DNA from: an uncultured Collinsella sp.
GTDB taxonomy: Bacteria > Actinomycetota > Coriobacteriia > Coriobacteriales > Coriobacteriaceae
Length of the DNA: 7,140 nucleotides
Assembly (NCBI GenBank): GCA_900550185.1
Contig: URRN01000107.1
Span: 1 to 7,140, forward strand
Reading direction: 5' to 3'
Shown: positions 6,954-7,140 of the stretch, piece after piece
Layout: each line of letters begins with the position of its first letter
Position numbering within the stretch: the stretch's first letter is position 1
Notes under the pieces: generated by a model
What the model saw: the letters and a program-made list of their open reading frames with translations, nothing else
Databases searched by the model: none
What the model was told of the DNA's origin: nothing
Position numbers and translations under genes: made by a program

Positions 6954-6983
6954 ATTGTAGCCCGTTCACAGAAGAAGCGACAA
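6954..6983 (-). promoter_or_regulatory. Putative proximal operon promoter
   Basis: On the minus strand the -10 is TACAAT (6954-6959; 5 of 6 to consensus). The -35 is TTGTCG (6978-6983; 4 of 6), with an 18-bp spacer. Transcription would start around 6945-6948, giving a leader of roughly 20-25 nt that contains the acpS ribosome binding site. This is the only sizeable non-coding gap before the operon. Match to consensus is seen; activity is inferred. Confidence 0.6.
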
Positions 6984-6989
6984 ACGAGG

Positions 6990-7019
6990 GTTATAAAACA
7001 CAGCTACTATGTGAGACAA
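6990..7019 (-). promoter_or_regulatory. Putative distal operon promoter
   Basis: On the minus strand the -10 is TATAAC (6990-6995; 5 of 6) and the -35 is TTGTCT (7014-7019; 4 of 6), again with an 18-bp spacer. It lies 36 bp upstream of the proximal candidate and just downstream of the terminator at 7032-7065. It is weaker as a call because short AT-rich matches occur by chance in such gaps. Confidence 0.4.
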
Positions 7020-7031
7020 AAGCCCGTAAAC

Positions 7032-7065
7032 GCAAAAAAGGGGGAGGCCGCGAGGCCTCCCCCTT
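7032..7065 (-). terminator. Strong intrinsic terminator of the preceding transcription unit
   Basis: A perfect 12-bp stem (7038-7049 with 7054-7065, GC-rich core GGGGGAGGCC) closes a 4-nt loop. On the minus strand it runs into six or more T residues followed by GCG, the classic intrinsic terminator form. On the plus strand the trailing sequence is only CTTCTTC, so it is best read as ending leftward transcription that enters from beyond the window. It separates that unit from the acpS operon promoters. Confidence 0.85.
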
Positions 7066-7140
7066 CTTCAATCTCGATGACGGCACGGTGCCGTCCACCG
7101 GTCAGCGGCGCCCTGGCCTCCCACGGGCTGGCCCCGCAGT
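7066..7140. other. Unassigned GC-rich edge sequence with an inverted repeat
   Basis: These 75 bases precede the terminator in the minus-strand sense and should be the 3' end of a gene or RNA lying mostly outside the window. They contain GACGGCAC/GTGCCGTC (7079-7086 and 7088-7095), an 8-bp perfect inverted repeat around one base. One minus-strand frame ends with TGA at 7068-7070, three or so bases before the hairpin. The visible codons resemble no protein I recognise, and I see no tRNA, tmRNA, SRP or RNase P signature. It could be a CDS tail or a structured RNA end. Confidence 0.35.

Noticed and set aside
6965..6997. Possible plus-strand promoter (TTCACA and TATAAA)
   Set aside because: The spacer of about 21 bp is too long, and transcription would run straight into the hairpin at 7032-7065 with no gene between.
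7078..7140. Plus-strand ATG at 7078 open to the window edge
   Set aside because: There is no Shine-Dalgarno before it, it starts just after a terminator hairpin, and only 21 codons are visible.

Overview
This window looks like a housekeeping operon from a moderately GC-rich Actinomycetota genome. The best guess is class Coriobacteriia (Collinsella/Olsenella/Atopobium type). The guess rests on the gene order acpS - nnrE/nnrD - alr - ... - tsaE - tsaB - rimI - tsaD, which recalls the conserved actinobacterial neighbourhood, and on tsaB, rimI and tsaD being one continuous reading frame. The taxonomic placement is inference; no rRNA or other taxonomic marker is present.

Layout, read in the direction of transcription (minus strand, right to left). 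Positions 7140 to 7066 are the unexplained tail of the preceding unit. A strong intrinsic terminator at 7032-7065 ends that unit. Positions 7019 to 6954 carry two plausible sigma-A-type promoters in tandem. Six genes follow almost without gaps: acpS with a C-terminal extension (6924-6385), the bifunctional NAD(P)HX repair gene nnrE-nnrD (6384-4768), alr (4765-3620), a family 4 uracil-DNA glycosylase (3611-2991), tsaE (2978-2472) and the fused tsaB-rimI-tsaD (2485-101). A hairpin at 2-38 probably ends the operon. Junctions are +0, +2, +8, +12 and -14 bp, so the genes are almost certainly co-transcribed and partly translationally coupled. All six genes are on the minus strand, and the long plus-strand frames are shadows.

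Functionally the operon joins several core tasks. AcpS activates acyl carrier protein for fatty acid synthesis. NnrE/NnrD repairs damaged NAD(P)H. Alr makes D-alanine for peptidoglycan. The uracil-DNA glycosylase removes uracil from DNA. TsaE with TsaB/TsaD forms the threonylcarbamoyl-transfer machinery that makes t6A37 in ANN-decoding tRNAs. The RimI part is expected to acetylate the N-terminus of ribosomal protein S18. TsaC/Sua5, which makes the threonylcarbamoyl-AMP substrate, is not in the window.

I see no mobile element, CRISPR array, tRNA or rRNA, and no clearly new defence or metabolic system. The points most worth a second look are the three-enzyme TsaB-RimI-TsaD fusion with an atypical RimI motif, the roughly 50-residue charged tail on AcpS, the uracil-DNA glycosylase placed inside the cell-wall/t6A operon, and the unassigned structured stretch at the right edge.
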